Positions 36,490-49,002 of a stretch of 64,000 nucleotides of DNA are shown here, piece after piece (the stretch's first letter is position 1; each line of letters begins with the position of its first letter). The notes under the pieces were generated by a model that did not search any database, was not told where the DNA came from, and saw only the letters and a list, made by a program, of their open reading frames with translations. The position numbers and the translations under genes were made by a program. Source of the DNA: Hofstenia miamia (lineage: Eukaryota > Xenacoelomorpha > Acoela). The stretch is taken from the NCBI GenBank assembly GCA_004352715.1, contig SCFE01000004.1:2195021-2259020 (forward strand). The letters run 5' to 3'.

Positions 36490-36790
36490 AGTAGTCCCCA
36501 AGGCTGATTCAAGGGCAAGGAGACCAACAGCCAAAAAGCCTCTCCCACCAGGGATCTGCACAGCTGATTCAAGGGCACCCAGAAAACTGGTGAAAAGCAG
36601 CACAACTTTCCTTCTGAGAGTCCTCAATGCTGATTCAAGGGCAGTGAGACACTTGGAGTTGCAGGGGAAGGTGTAAGTGGTGGAAGAACCATGGAGATAC
36701 AAAAGTGATTCAAGGCTGATGCTATTCCCACAGGAATCACAACTGGTCAAGTGCCAATAGGAGTAACTGTGAACCAATTCAAGGGTAAAT
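36490..36790 (+). repeat. imperfect ~60-75-bp tandem repeats after integrase
   Basis: A CTGATTCAAGGG-like core occurs near 36504, 36564, 36630, 36705 and 36773. In one frame it reads S-P-Q-G-stop-F-K-G, the same short motif as at 33170-33330, with TGA in place of a sense codon. An overlapping frame is open (ADSRA-type). Confidence 0.65.
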
Positions 36791-36959
36791 CAATGGAAAC
36801 TATTAGCACAGATTCACAGCCCATGGACTGTGAACAGAGCATCAGCTGATTGCCTTTACAGATGACACAGCTACACACCTCTTTGGACACTACCTCAGAG
36901 AGAACAGTATGATCTAGAGAAAGAGAGAAACATATGTCTAAAATCAACAGATAAACACT

Positions 36960-39855
36960 ACACCCATATTTCATTGGAACAATTAAAATGCATTATAATG
37001 CATTCAAAAAATTATCACCAGAGACAAAATCACACATAAGAAAAGTTGTGAAGACTGAAGGGAGAAACCTACCAATAGTACTCAACACCAACAACAGACC
37101 AAAAGTAAATGTGATAATAAGTTATCTGTGAGACATGAATGAGATGCTGGAAAGACCATACATGTGGAGCACAGTACATATCATATTAAATGAAGACTTC
37201 ACACTGGAAACTACACAAGCTGTAATGGCCTACAAGGATCAATTAGCAGAGATTCCAGAGATAAATATGGATGAAGAGAATCTAATGATTATACATGTTC
37301 TGAAAGAAAAACAGACCAGACACTACAAATGGCAATAGTACAAAAGGTAAGATTTTTGATAATCACAAGATCAACAATCAATGATATCCTAGAACATCTA
37401 CTGGACACATGCATGCAAAGAGAAAACATTTTTCCTTCAGAGAAAACAGCAATGGACACAACCATTTCAGAGCTGATTAGATTTGATCTACAAATAGACT
37501 ACTGGGTGCAAATTTACAGAATAATGGTAGATCCATGCATCACAATTGACGTATATAAGCAACCCAAAATGATAGAACTTATGGCAGATAGAGATGGTGT
37601 GGAAAGGTCAACACACTATTCATAAAATGCAGCCTAACACAGAGGCAAGAACACCTACAACAAATTCAGATAATATGGAAAAACATGAAGTTGCAACAGA
37701 AAACAGAGGAGAATTGGCCAGAAATAAAGATTGAGGTGCCATCAAGAAAATTCCATACGTCAGTAGAATTGGTACTTACAGAAGTAAATCATGCATATGA
37801 ATTGAACACAAACAAGGATTTCAAACAGTTGGTATTCAAAGAGAAAAATGCGCCAGAAATCTGATATAGGATAACAGCATGGATATTAGCAATACTAATA
37901 ACCAAAGACATAGAGATTTGAAATAGCACTAGCCCCAATTAATATGCAAATGAAGAACTGGCTTCTGAAAGGTCACATTGAAAAGATGGAGTCACCTAAC
38001 AAAGCAGAGAAGCTGATACAAACAATGGAAAAGATAATCAGCCTTATGATAATGAATGAGAGTCTGATGGGAAAAATGTTGATAGTGGACATGGCTAACA
38101 AAACAGGAATATGTCCTAGTGAAATAACAATATTCAAAGAACCAATGAAGAAGTATATGTGGGGAGCAACATCAGAAACATGGCTGAGACAATTGGATAA
38201 CCAACCATGGATAACAACAAGAAAGATCATAATATGAAAATTGGTAAGCACCAAGTAAATAAGAAAAGCAGTGGTACTGAAAAACATGCAGAAAATACTC
38301 AAAAAGGAGATGTAGTGATACAAATGAGATAGTCTGCAATGCACATTTACTAAAATAATAAGGAGTGAGGAAATGATGAAGAAAGGCAGAATAACTGAAC
38401 CAGTAGAAGTCTGTGAAATGGTAACCAAGACACAAAGTGAGATGATGGAAGAAGAGGAGCTACTAACATCCTTACAGTTATTATTATCTCTGAAGATGCA
38501 ACAGACAATAGATTGAATAAATATCGAGAAATGGGGAGAAGTGATCTGAGCAAGAACAATCAAATGGATAGACACCAACAATAAACAATTCTTAGGTGAA
38601 ATAAAAGTAACTCAAGAAATGACAGAAATCAAGGAAAGAAACTTCAAGAACATTAAAGAGCAACAAACTGAAGTGAGAATGAAGCTAATGTTCACAGAAG
38701 CATTCACAAGTACAGAATTGGAAGAACTGCTTAAACCATATAACCTATTGGCAGTTGATGTTGAATGCATAACATCAAGAATAGACATCAATGAAGAAAT
38801 ATGATTAAAACTGAGTAGAAAGGGACTCACACAAGCATTCTGGAACACAATTTTAGAAGGTAAAATGAACTACACTACCATGATAGCCCTAGCAATGGCA
38901 CCAACTACAGTGGGCCCATATCCACATATAGAGAGACAAATTGAGACAAAAATCTTAATCTGCACACTGCTGGAAATGATATTGATACCAATGGTCCCCC
39001 CATGATGGAGACTGCTGAAAGAAGCTAGATTTGCCAGAGCCTTTCTACATGAATATAAATCTTATGTAAACATGCAAGAGAAAGCTAAAGCTATGATAGA
39101 GTGTGACAACTGTAAGAAATCTAGAGATAATGTTGAAAAATGGCAATAGAGAAAGAGTGTACATTGAAGGAACAATAATGGCATACCAGCTGTATACACA
39201 GGGGAAAGCCATCAATATTCAATTACAAGATCTCAGAAAAGAAATAGAAAGCCATACTCTGAAGGCAATAATGTTATTCTCTGGGGTAAACAACATTGTT
39301 TGGACAGATATCTGGGAAAGAAAATACCATTACTGCAATGTCACAAAAAGAGTAGAAATCATGACAATCATGAGAATCAACAAAAACGTTCTTAATGACA
39401 TCAGTGAGCAAGAGGTAATGGATAACATCAGCTTCTTTTACAAGGATGTGGTGAATACATGAAGTCTAAGGAAGGTGTTCACATTCTTCTACCCAGATAA
39501 CCAGATAAGAGAAGATCTAGCCCATACAAGCAGGGCTGATGTGCAAATGACTTTAATGATTGGAATCAAAGGCATACAGCTTTATCAAAAATATTATGAA
39601 ATATTCTCACAAAAGATTAACAAGCTAAGAGAGATCATGCCAATTGCTGAGAACATCAGGGAGGTGAAATTTTTAAAATATGCCAACACAGTAACAACTG
39701 AAAGAGAGGCAGTCCTGAAGATAATAAAACAAGCTGAATTTGAAACAACCAAATGGGAGGATCAGGAGGCTGAATCAATAGTTCAGAAAGCAGACATGCT
39801 GGTACATGGAGAACATGCTGTGCTAAAAATAATACAAGCTGAGGAGGGCATATAG
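36960..39855 (+). pseudogene. additional ORF 3 of the Ty3/gypsy element, unknown function
   Basis: Between integrase and the 3' LTR lie about 2.9 kb of broken but clearly coding-like frames. Frames include LERPYMWSTVHIILNEDFTL, IFPSEKTAMDTTISELIRFD, MKKYMWGATSETWLRQLDNQ, FTSTELEELLKPYNLLAVDV, FWNTILEGKMNYTTMIALAM, AIMLFSGVNNIVWTDIWERK and LFSGV...VFTFFYPDNQIRED. The last frame ends with TAG in the first bases of the 3' LTR (39853-39855). The deduced product (~900 residues) is charged and largely helical. No signal peptide, membrane segment or furin site was seen, so it does not look like an envelope gene. No family was recognised. Long undamaged stretches suggest the region was once under selection. 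Confidence 0.65.
39841..39848 (+). promoter_or_regulatory. polypurine tract
   Basis: GAGGAGGG lies just before the 3' LTR, where plus-strand priming is expected. Confidence 0.6.
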
Positions 39856-40865
39856 CATCATCCAAAATAATCAAGCTGCTAATGTCAATTTGGAATCAGA
39901 CTAAGATCAAAGACAAATTATGATTAGCAATATTATAAATTATTAGATCAGTTAGATTAATTTGTATCATGCAACCAAGAAACAATAAGTGTCAACTTTA
40001 AGAGACTAGTATCTGTTGGTAAGAATACTTTTGGCAAAACAAGGGATCAAAATCACTTCCATTGTTTTTAGCTGCCATATTGGAAAACAAAAGTTCAAAT
40101 TTGAAATCAACTGGTACTTTTCTGGATTTGCTATAAATAGATTTGAAACCTTGTAAGCAATTGATAAAGAATTGGTCTGGATCCATCACAAGATCAATTC
40201 TAGGGTGACATATCATTAAAGTGCATTTATGTTATGTATAGGGGTTTTTCTCTCATTTAGTTTACTATTGATCACTTAGTACATGTATTCAAAATAACAT
40301 ATTTGAAATATGGTTGGATAACCAAAACCTAGGGATTATATCTATAACATTTTAGATCCAAATTATTGACTATAACATGACCAATAAATGTAGGTTAGGA
40401 AGCTGCAGAATATTAAACTGATTATTTGAGCCAATATATTTCAGTAATGGCTACATGTAATATTAATCAAGCAGCTGGTAACAAGTCTGGTTGCATATTC
40501 ATGAAACACTTTTACAAAATAGAGGCTAAGTTGAATTGTGTTTTGTCTTGAGTATACACCAAGCTAAGATAGGGTACACATAAGTTTCATCATTGAGCTG
40601 TGAGGTGGAACTCAACCAAATGGATCCTCAGTGAACAAGTGAAACTGGATGTGGAGATCAGCTTCAGGCAGATGCCCATCATCAACCAATGGAGAGAATG
40701 CTTTTTGGCTTCATCACTTAAATAGTGAATAGCTAAATCTAGTTATGTTACATTAACAGAAAGCTAAACAGTATCTAGTCCATAAATCCCTACCCACAAA
40801 TATATGACTGATGCTATAGAGTAACAAAGGATGAATGGTAAAAACGCCTGGTAGAGGATGTTACA
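39851..40865 (+). repeat. 3' LTR of the Ty3/gypsy element
   Basis: Starts TATAGCATCATCC; other copies in the window start TGTAGCATCATCC, so the first G has probably mutated to A. It ends GGTAGAGGATGTTACA. It aligns with 29396-30465, with many substitutions between the two. Confidence 0.85.
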
Positions 40866-41432
40866 TTGTAAACAATCCAACTTATAAATTGCTTATAACA
40901 TTTTTTTTCACATAACACTATAAGTAAGTGTGGTGATTAATCTATATTTGTAAAGAACACTTCTAATAAAGATTCTCAATTTTCTCATATGAAAATGCAA
41001 AAAATATCCTTAATATAGCAATATAATGCCTCATCCTTTGGTATATTTTAAGTAAATCCTGATAAATTGCTTAGAAGTATTACAATAATTTTAATTATAA
41101 TTTTATTGGACAACTAGTTAGTGAAATGTCTGGTTAGTGAAATGTCTGGTTATTGAAATATCTAGTTAGTGAAACATCTGTACCCCTAAGAAACAATTAA
41201 CATTGTCTTTTAAATGTTAAATGTCCCTTCATGGTAAATTAATTTGAGTTCTATTTTATTGTTTGCTATTTTTTTAATGTTGTTATATGTCACTGTATAA
41301 AATCATAAAACTTTAATGAAATAGGGCAATCATATTTTAGCAAGCTTTAGTCAAATTCAGAGCTTTGAAATCTTGACCATTTCAATCTTGTTCTTTGAAA
41401 TTAAAGATCATTTTAGAGATTTTTTTCTCAAT
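40866..41432. other. CpG-poor non-coding stretch with a short tandem repeat
   Basis: A ~16-bp unit (GTTAGTGAAATGTCTG) occurs about four times at 41116-41180 with small changes. Nothing else was recognised. Confidence 0.6.
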
Positions 41433-41876
41433 GGGGGACTTTCACCCAATTTTAAAAACTGCCAGAATGCTACTAGATTGCTGAATAATCAATAGAAAAG
41501 TCCCTATAGTAGGTGACCAGGATTTAAAAATAAATATTTTCAAAATATTCAGCATTTAAATTAATATTTTGTTATTTCAGAAGACCTAATTCAAAATTTC
41601 TCATGCATATTTAAGCAATATGGTATGGATAAAGCCCACCAAATTTGGATGAACTTAAAAACTCACTAAATTTGAACATATGATAAAAAAACTTTCATAA
41701 AAAACCCTGTATGTTGCCCACAATTTCATGGGAAAGCAAAAATTAGAGCTTAATACTGAATATCTCAAATATGAATAATATTGAAACCCTCATCACCTGC
41801 TATAAAAAATTTTCTATTGATTATTCATCTATATAGTAGCATTTTGGCAGTTCTTAATATTGGGTGAAAGTCCCCC
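41433..41876. mobile_element. MITE copy 1 (GGGGGACTTTCA family)
   Basis: The ends GGGGGACTTTCACCCAATTT and its inverted partner at 41826-41876 match over about 65 bp. A second copy lies at 60968-61415 in the same orientation and aligns end to end. There is no coding capacity. The flanking AT on each side leaves the target duplication ambiguous. Confidence 0.8.
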
Positions 41877-43141
41877 ATCCCTTAAAATTTTGTGATGCAT
41901 GGAAATGTATTAAGATCAACATATTCCATCTTAAAACAAATGTTTTACAATATGTATGCTATTGCATGCACTGCCAATCCATTAATTTTCTACATAATTT
42001 CAATATATTTTATTTCATACAATTATAAATGCATTGCTCAACATTTGATATTGTGTTGTTTTTAATGAAGTATTCTGATTGGATGAATTAATCTTAATAC
42101 TTGAGATCATCATATGAGTAATAGCCTTTGGTGCAAAAATATGGTTTAATAATATTTTAATTATTGAGTTTTTATTTATAGAATTGTAAGTATTTTTTCT
42201 AGAGTCAGCAGCTTCATTAAGATTTTGATGTTTTTATTCATCACAATGATTATTTTTCTATTTTCCACAATGAAAAGCTCACACCAAATGCAGCTGCTCA
42301 TTGTGCTACATATGGGATTTTCAAAAGTAACTCTTTTAGCTGTTTACAGTAATATCATTCATTCAGCTTTGATGTCTTAATTGATAATATCATTAATTTT
42401 TTAGTGCAAGTGCTTCAGCAATGCAGCATTAATGGGAAGCCATCAAAATGTCAACATTTAGAGAGTGCTTGCCCATGACTATTTTCAGATGGTGTAAATG
42501 CTATCAAACTGAACTATGAAAGTTACCTTCAATGTTTTAAAATTTTGTTTAGCTTTTACCTGTGAATTTGCCATGAAGCATGGCAAACAGATGCAAAAGG
42601 CATAAGTGAATGCTGTGATCAGCAATGTTCTCAATGAAGAATGTTTATTGTTTAGGAACCCCTGTGAGTAAGCAATAATAATTTTTTTATCATTCATTTG
42701 ATTTTAGAAAGCATTTCTTCTTCATAGCTGGATTGAGGGTTGTTCATCATATTTAAAACTTTATTTCAGTTTTGTTTAGATTGTAGTATTTTGCATTGTT
42801 TAAATCTGTCATATTTACTTTGTATTTGATCATTTTTATTAAGAATTATTGCATAGTTTTCCTATTTAAATTGGAGGATGTTGAATAATATTATGCACAC
42901 AAATAATAGTAAATATCATTATTGTATTGAATTAATTTAGTATAGACGTCATTCTGACTGTTTAAATATGATATTCTGGCTGTTTTAACAGGTTAGTTCA
43001 CTTTTGCTAATAGTTGTGTTTAGAATGTCACTCTAGCACCCAACAACTCACAATAGTAATCATTATGTGCAATTTAGCAATAGGTAACACATTTTTTAGT
43101 TATATTGAAAATTGCTAATTGATATTGTTCAACATCCATTC
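41877..43141. other. CpG-poor non-coding stretch
   Basis: No gene, exon or repeat family was recognised. Confidence 0.5.
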
Positions 43142-43174
43142 TGTAACATCCTCTACCAGGCATCATCACTGTTT

Positions 43175-43688
43175 ATTGTAGCATCATCCAAAAAGGCAAC
43201 TAAAGCTGAAAAACGTTGAATGATTATTAATTGAAATTAATTGTAAAAATTTAGTTAATGAACTTTAGTTTATTTTTGTAAAATGCAACTAAGATTTAAT
43301 ATTGGTCAAAATAAGAAACTTGTTAGCCGATCAAGAGATAATTGACAAATTAAATTGAGCAAACTAATGCTTACGTATGAACAGCCATATTGGCAGACGA
43401 ATCATTTGAATTTTAAAATCAGCAGGTACTTTTTGTAGAAATTTTATAAATAGCTTTGATTCAACCATAATTTTGATGAACAATAAATTCTTCGGAGTTT
43501 ATTTAGTTTTCATTTCTACGTTATCTGGTTTGATTATTTAATTAAATGTGCAGCTAGGCAAGTTGTGTTTAGTAGTGGCTGGAATCCATCATGGGATTGA
43601 TTCTAGGGTCTTTGTGCCAGTCACGAAAGTGCACCTATGTTACGGTTAGGAGTTTTTCGATTCTTGCCTAGTCTGACTATCGATCAAC
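43175..43688 (+). repeat. plus-strand LTR (first half), CpG-rich, nested in the minus LTR
   Basis: Starts TGTAGCATCATCCAAAAAGG and aligns with the first half of the 3' LTR up to the gap. It keeps about ten CG dinucleotides in ~510 bp, where the other LTR copies have TG or CA, so it is younger or less decayed. Confidence 0.75.
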
Positions 43689-44688
43689 NNNNNNNNNNNN
43701 NNNNNNNNNNNNNNNNNNNNNNNNNNNNNNNNNNNNNNNNNNNNNNNNNNNNNNNNNNNNNNNNNNNNNNNNNNNNNNNNNNNNNNNNNNNNNNNNNNNN
43801 NNNNNNNNNNNNNNNNNNNNNNNNNNNNNNNNNNNNNNNNNNNNNNNNNNNNNNNNNNNNNNNNNNNNNNNNNNNNNNNNNNNNNNNNNNNNNNNNNNNN
43901 NNNNNNNNNNNNNNNNNNNNNNNNNNNNNNNNNNNNNNNNNNNNNNNNNNNNNNNNNNNNNNNNNNNNNNNNNNNNNNNNNNNNNNNNNNNNNNNNNNNN
44001 NNNNNNNNNNNNNNNNNNNNNNNNNNNNNNNNNNNNNNNNNNNNNNNNNNNNNNNNNNNNNNNNNNNNNNNNNNNNNNNNNNNNNNNNNNNNNNNNNNNN
44101 NNNNNNNNNNNNNNNNNNNNNNNNNNNNNNNNNNNNNNNNNNNNNNNNNNNNNNNNNNNNNNNNNNNNNNNNNNNNNNNNNNNNNNNNNNNNNNNNNNNN
44201 NNNNNNNNNNNNNNNNNNNNNNNNNNNNNNNNNNNNNNNNNNNNNNNNNNNNNNNNNNNNNNNNNNNNNNNNNNNNNNNNNNNNNNNNNNNNNNNNNNNN
44301 NNNNNNNNNNNNNNNNNNNNNNNNNNNNNNNNNNNNNNNNNNNNNNNNNNNNNNNNNNNNNNNNNNNNNNNNNNNNNNNNNNNNNNNNNNNNNNNNNNNN
44401 NNNNNNNNNNNNNNNNNNNNNNNNNNNNNNNNNNNNNNNNNNNNNNNNNNNNNNNNNNNNNNNNNNNNNNNNNNNNNNNNNNNNNNNNNNNNNNNNNNNN
44501 NNNNNNNNNNNNNNNNNNNNNNNNNNNNNNNNNNNNNNNNNNNNNNNNNNNNNNNNNNNNNNNNNNNNNNNNNNNNNNNNNNNNNNNNNNNNNNNNNNNN
44601 NNNNNNNNNNNNNNNNNNNNNNNNNNNNNNNNNNNNNNNNNNNNNNNNNNNNNNNNNNNNNNNNNNNNNNNNNNNNNNNNNNNNNNNN
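43689..44688. other. assembly gap of exactly 1000 N
   Basis: A round size suggests an arbitrary estimate. The flanks are inverted copies of the same LTR, which would stop assembly. Confidence 0.9.
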
Positions 44689-45473
44689 AAGTGATTGCTA
44701 GTTGGCTAATTGAGAGAAAACCCCTACTCCTAACTTAAGTGCACTTTCACAGTTTGGCACAGGGACCCTAGAATTATTCTCTGTGATGGATCCAGACCAC
44801 TACTAAACACCACTTGATTAGCTCAACATCATATTAAATATTCAAACCTTTATAGTAGAACAAAATAAGAATTCCAAATAAAATTCTTTATCAACTTCTT
44901 ACAATGTTTTTAATCTATTTATAGTAAATTTGGAAAAGTACCTCTCAATTCAAATTTAAACTTTTTGTCTGCCAAGATGGCGGCTAAAAATAATGGAAGT
45001 GATTTTGCCCCCTTGTTTTGTCAAAAGTATTTTTATTGACTGATACTAATCTCTCTTTTTTGCACATGTTATTTCTTGGTTGCATAATACAAATAAATCT
45101 TAATTATTCTAATTGATCTAACTACAATATTTTTAATCATCTTTTCTTCAATCTTATTCCCATTCTGCTTGAAGTTTGCAGCTTATTTTTTATATATGTT
45201 GGATGATGCTACAATTCCAATTTCCAAATAAACTGCACATTTTTCTATTTAGCTGAATTTTCTTAAAATGCATGTCATTTGTGCATTTTCTTCTAATTCT
45301 TGTGAAAAATATATTCTACTGTTCTACTATTCATGAAAACATGTTTCAAGAGCTGGATTTCTTGTGATGTATTACTGTTATTTTACAATTGTATTGTACA
45401 TGCAATAGTAATTGTTGTACACTACAATTTAAAAAACTTTGCTGTTCATTTGATGTGTATACTGCATGTCTAA

Positions 45474-45765
45474 TTGTAGAGTGACTCAGGGACTTTCATG
45501 ATGTAAACCTATATTTTAGTTTTTGTTTGTGATAACAGTTTAATGTCCCCTTGCTTAGGTGCTATGTAGTGATTGCTCAAATTAAATTGCAAGGGAAACA
45601 TGATTATCACATGATGTTAAGTTGTAAACAAAGACAGGTAATAATTTACACTGCATAAAATGAGAAATGATGTAGAAAATGGTCAAAAGATTTTATCTAG
45701 CTTCAACTTCAGTTTACCTTTTATTTAGTAAATTCTTTTTAAATATGATAATAACTGTGTAAGTT
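45474..45765. repeat. dispersed repeat, CpG-poor copy
   Basis: It aligns with 62992-63344 (shared GACTCAGGGA-type start, GGTGCTATxxxGTGxTTGCTCA, GTAGAAAATGGTCAAxAGATTT). CG positions in the right copy are TG or CA here. The family is unidentified, non-coding. Confidence 0.7.
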
Positions 45766-46070
45766 CAAGCAACAATTTCGGAGTAGTTTCTTCAAGTACT
45801 GACACAACACTTAGTGATTCAGACAGTAAGCAAAGCCCAAATTGTGGACTGCATTAGGTTATGTATACAACTATGTATAGAATTAATAAACCTTTTGTTT
45901 GATTTCAAAAAGTACATGCACCAATAACTGATTACACTGTGATGATATTATGCCATTGGTTAACATGAATGCATGGCAACTACATGCTATTATTTAGTGA
46001 GCAGAAAGATAATAATGCAAATGAGATGATTATTTTTTGTAATGAGATAGATAATAAAACAGGAGACAAT

Positions 46071-46182
46071 AGTAGTTAAGAAGGCCAAGACCCCGTCCCT
46101 ATGGGACACCCTCAAGTTCTCGTAAAACCTGTGGCTATTTGCCCTGTGGAAATGAAGTGATTCTATTGGACGCCATCTATTG
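46071..46182 (+). repeat. left terminal inverted repeat
   Basis: Pairs with 52873-52985. CCCCGTCCCTATGGGACACC is shared exactly. Confidence 0.85.
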
Positions 46183-47105
46183 CTATTGTTTTTCCATTTT
46201 GTAATTTAGTTTCTTTACACATTGCATTGATAATATATGTAGTGTTTTCATTTTGGAAATTAAGTCTTGCCAGGAAATTTTTATTGATGTTAAACATGAA
46301 CAAGAAATCATTTTTCACTTAATCATATTATTTAATTGTAAAATAACTTACCTGCAGTGGAGAAATTCAACCATCCTTGACTCATTCTCCATAAAAACTG
46401 AACAATGCATTACATTTTGCAACTCAGAAAAATAATATCAGTAGATTTATTTAATTAAAAACACAAATGTATAGACTTTACACAAATGCTACAGAATGTT
46501 ACACTTATTCCATCAACATATGATTGTGACACATGTTTATACATTTTATACATTGGATTTCATTTTTAATGATGGTGCTTTGTTTTACAGCATATCTCAG
46601 CATCAAGGATATTTATCCAATATGAGTAGTAGTGTGCATCCAACAAATTGAGGTTCTACATATTGATTTGTACCATTAAAAGATGATTTCCACCATATAA
46701 CTCACATTCATAGTATGCATTGATTGTTGTGTTTGGATATATCTTTCCATAAAATCCTAGCATATTTCCATAATTAAACAACATTAGTATGATATTTGGT
46801 ATTGAAATTATAACAAGATTTATATTGCCAAATAAATTACCACACAATCCATGTAAAAATTGAACAATGTTTTTGTTTCACTCGAGAATTTTGCTGATTT
46901 TTCATTAAATATATAATTCCATTGCTAAAAATTTTTCCACAAAGTTTCCTTTTTGCAATGAATGGTCGGCATACTAATAGGTTTTTGTTGTTTTAGTGAA
47001 TTATTGACGTGTTACTAGATATAATGATCAGATGCACACCTGCATCCCCTAGTAATTATTAAATTTATATCTCTTTACATGGTGGCTCAAATATATCTGA
47101 TCTAG
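46183..47105 (+). repeat. left arm of internal inverted repeat
   Basis: Pairs with 49003-49890 in reverse complement at very high similarity. A 63-codon frame at 46656-46847 (minus) is identical in translation to 49262-49453 (plus). The arm begins at the inner edge of the left terminal repeat. Confidence 0.9.
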
Positions 47106-49002
47106 CCCTCCATTTTTATAACTATATGATGTTTAATTTACTTCAATCTTGGAAGCATATGTATAATTTCAACAAAGCTTATTAGTAGACAGAAAAGCTG
47201 AAAATTCCGTCATTTTAACTAGAATGGTGTGTTTTTAATGCAAAAATAAATCTTTGTAGGAAGATTAATTGTGGAGGATGTCTTCTTATTTACTATGGTA
47301 AGACATTTTTATGCTTTGAAATGTGAAATTCTCTTTGTATGTCAGAGATTTCAATGCTTTATAACACATAGCAAGGGCATCATGAAGACTCATATTAAGC
47401 AGAATGGGTTACATTTTTACAAATTATATGGAACTTGTGTGCAATCAACGTCATTAAATATATTATTAATGAAAGCAGCATGTATATTCATAAATCCTAC
47501 TAGTGAGATCACATGTATAATTTTTCAGAAAAGTGAAATTGCCTTTATCATGTAAGTTTTGATATCAAAAGTCTGTAATGTTAACTCATCTTTATGCATA
47601 ACCCATGTTTTACTTTTTCTGAAAACAAGTTTGTTTTTATCATATATTACACTTGTAATGAAATATCTCTCATTTTTCTGGATTTGAATATTTCCAAAAT
47701 GAATGGAATTTTACAAAAGAAAAAAAGCAGCATATTTTAAAAAACGATGTGTAACCCTTTGCATGTAATGTATTGATTCCTGAGAAATTATCATGTTCTG
47801 CTATAGTCAGTGAACTTAACTCAGTTTCAGAAGAACCTTGTTATGTAAAATACATATCACTTTATGAGTTGTTCATTGGTGAGCAGTTTACAATTTGCAG
47901 TGTGTATTCAACTCATACAAAGTACAGCCCTATGATAAAAATTATTTTGTAAAACGGAAATTGTTTTTTCTTTTCAAATGATTTGCACATTGAGCTGATG
48001 TAGGGTTTAAAATGTTAATTGGACTTAAAGTTCTTTGATGTCAGAATAAACCATTGAAATATTTTGGTTGTAATCCAAGTATTATGCTGAAATTTAGTGC
48101 ATATATTTATTTTAGAAAGTATAAATACATATTCCTTCTTGTTAGATTTATTTTTCTCCTTGCATATATTTTACATAAATTATCAATTTTTTAGCTAAAA
48201 CCATGAAAAAAATAAGGAATACTTTGGATGGAGCAGATTTGAACTGATAAACCCATGTCAGAAATTGACTGGTGTAATGCCAATTACAACTATCCATATA
48301 TCTAATTTATATTAAAGCTATGCATTGATGCATTAGGTTAACAATTTGTGTCTTAGAAATATATGCAAAAGTTTAACAAAGCTCATTAGCATGCAGAAAT
48401 TTTGAAAATTTCCCTCATGTTAACTAGAACAATGTGTTTTTATGTTTTGAAATGTGAAATTATCTTTTTTCCATGTTGTTTATACAACCAACAAAATTAT
48501 TTAATGTTTGTTCAAATCATTAAAATATTCTAGAACATACACATATAGATATATTTTTATAGCAATGACTAATGACTAGTTGTTTGAATACCTTCTCCAT
48601 GCAGGGAAATGGGAATCAGAAATAGTTTATACCTTCAATTAATGGTAATGTCTCTTAGAGGGTATAATGCCTTTCTAACCATACTTGTTATAACATTTGG
48701 TCATTACTATAATTCCATCTTATGTACATGCATAACATATAGTGCAAATATTAGCAAAGCATGGTTAATCAAACTACAATAGAAATTGGAGATATAAGCA
48801 TACCATCATACAACAGAGCAATATTGATTAATTTTTATGTTAGAGGCCTTAGTGATCAGATGTATCAATGCATTTCATACTAATAATTAAATTTATAACA
48901 TATAGCATGGCTTTCTATTGTGTCAATCATTAACAATGAAAAAGATGAAATGTATGCCATTATTAAATGCATAAAGCCCTGGAGGGTTAAATGAATTACA
49001 AT
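47106..49002. other. loop between the inverted arms
   Basis: No domain was recognised. A ~100-bp direct repeat (AACAAAGCTxATTAG...GTGTTTTT) occurs near 47170-47240 and 48370-48445. A 94-codon open frame at 47271-47555 has no recognisable feature. Confidence 0.5.

Larger units (their letters stand above)
29396..40865 (+). mobile_element. Ty3/gypsy-class LTR retrotransposon with extra third ORF, inactive
   Basis: Order: 5' LTR, primer-binding site, gag with coiled coil and zinc knuckle, protease, reverse transcriptase, RNase H, integrase, a ~3-kb additional coding region, purine tract, 3' LTR. RT before integrase places it in the Ty3/gypsy class. Many stops, frameshifts and lost catalytic residues show it is dead. 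The two LTRs differ at many positions, so insertion is old. Length about 11.5 kb, long for the class because of the third region. Almost no CG dinucleotide remains. Confidence 0.9.
43142..45210 (-). mobile_element. solo LTR (minus) of the Ty3/gypsy family, interrupted by an inserted plus LTR
   Basis: The minus-strand LTR 3' end is at 43142 (TGTAACATCCTCTACCAGG, the reverse complement of GGTAGAGGATGTTACA). Its 5' end is at 45210 (...GATGATGCTACA, reverse of TGTAGCATCATCC). The outer flanks share ATTC (43138-43141 and 45211-45214), a 4-bp target duplication. Only 33 bp at one end and about 520 bp at the other are visible; a plus LTR starts at 43175 and the centre is in a gap. Confidence 0.65.

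Noticed and set aside
36960-39855. Envelope gene (endogenous retrovirus) for the third ORF
   Set aside because: No signal peptide, membrane helix or cleavage site was seen, so the element is kept as a retrotransposon with an unknown ORF.
46656-46847. 63-codon frame repeated at 49262-49453
   Set aside because: Identity comes from the inverted repeat itself; no domain or start context supports a gene.
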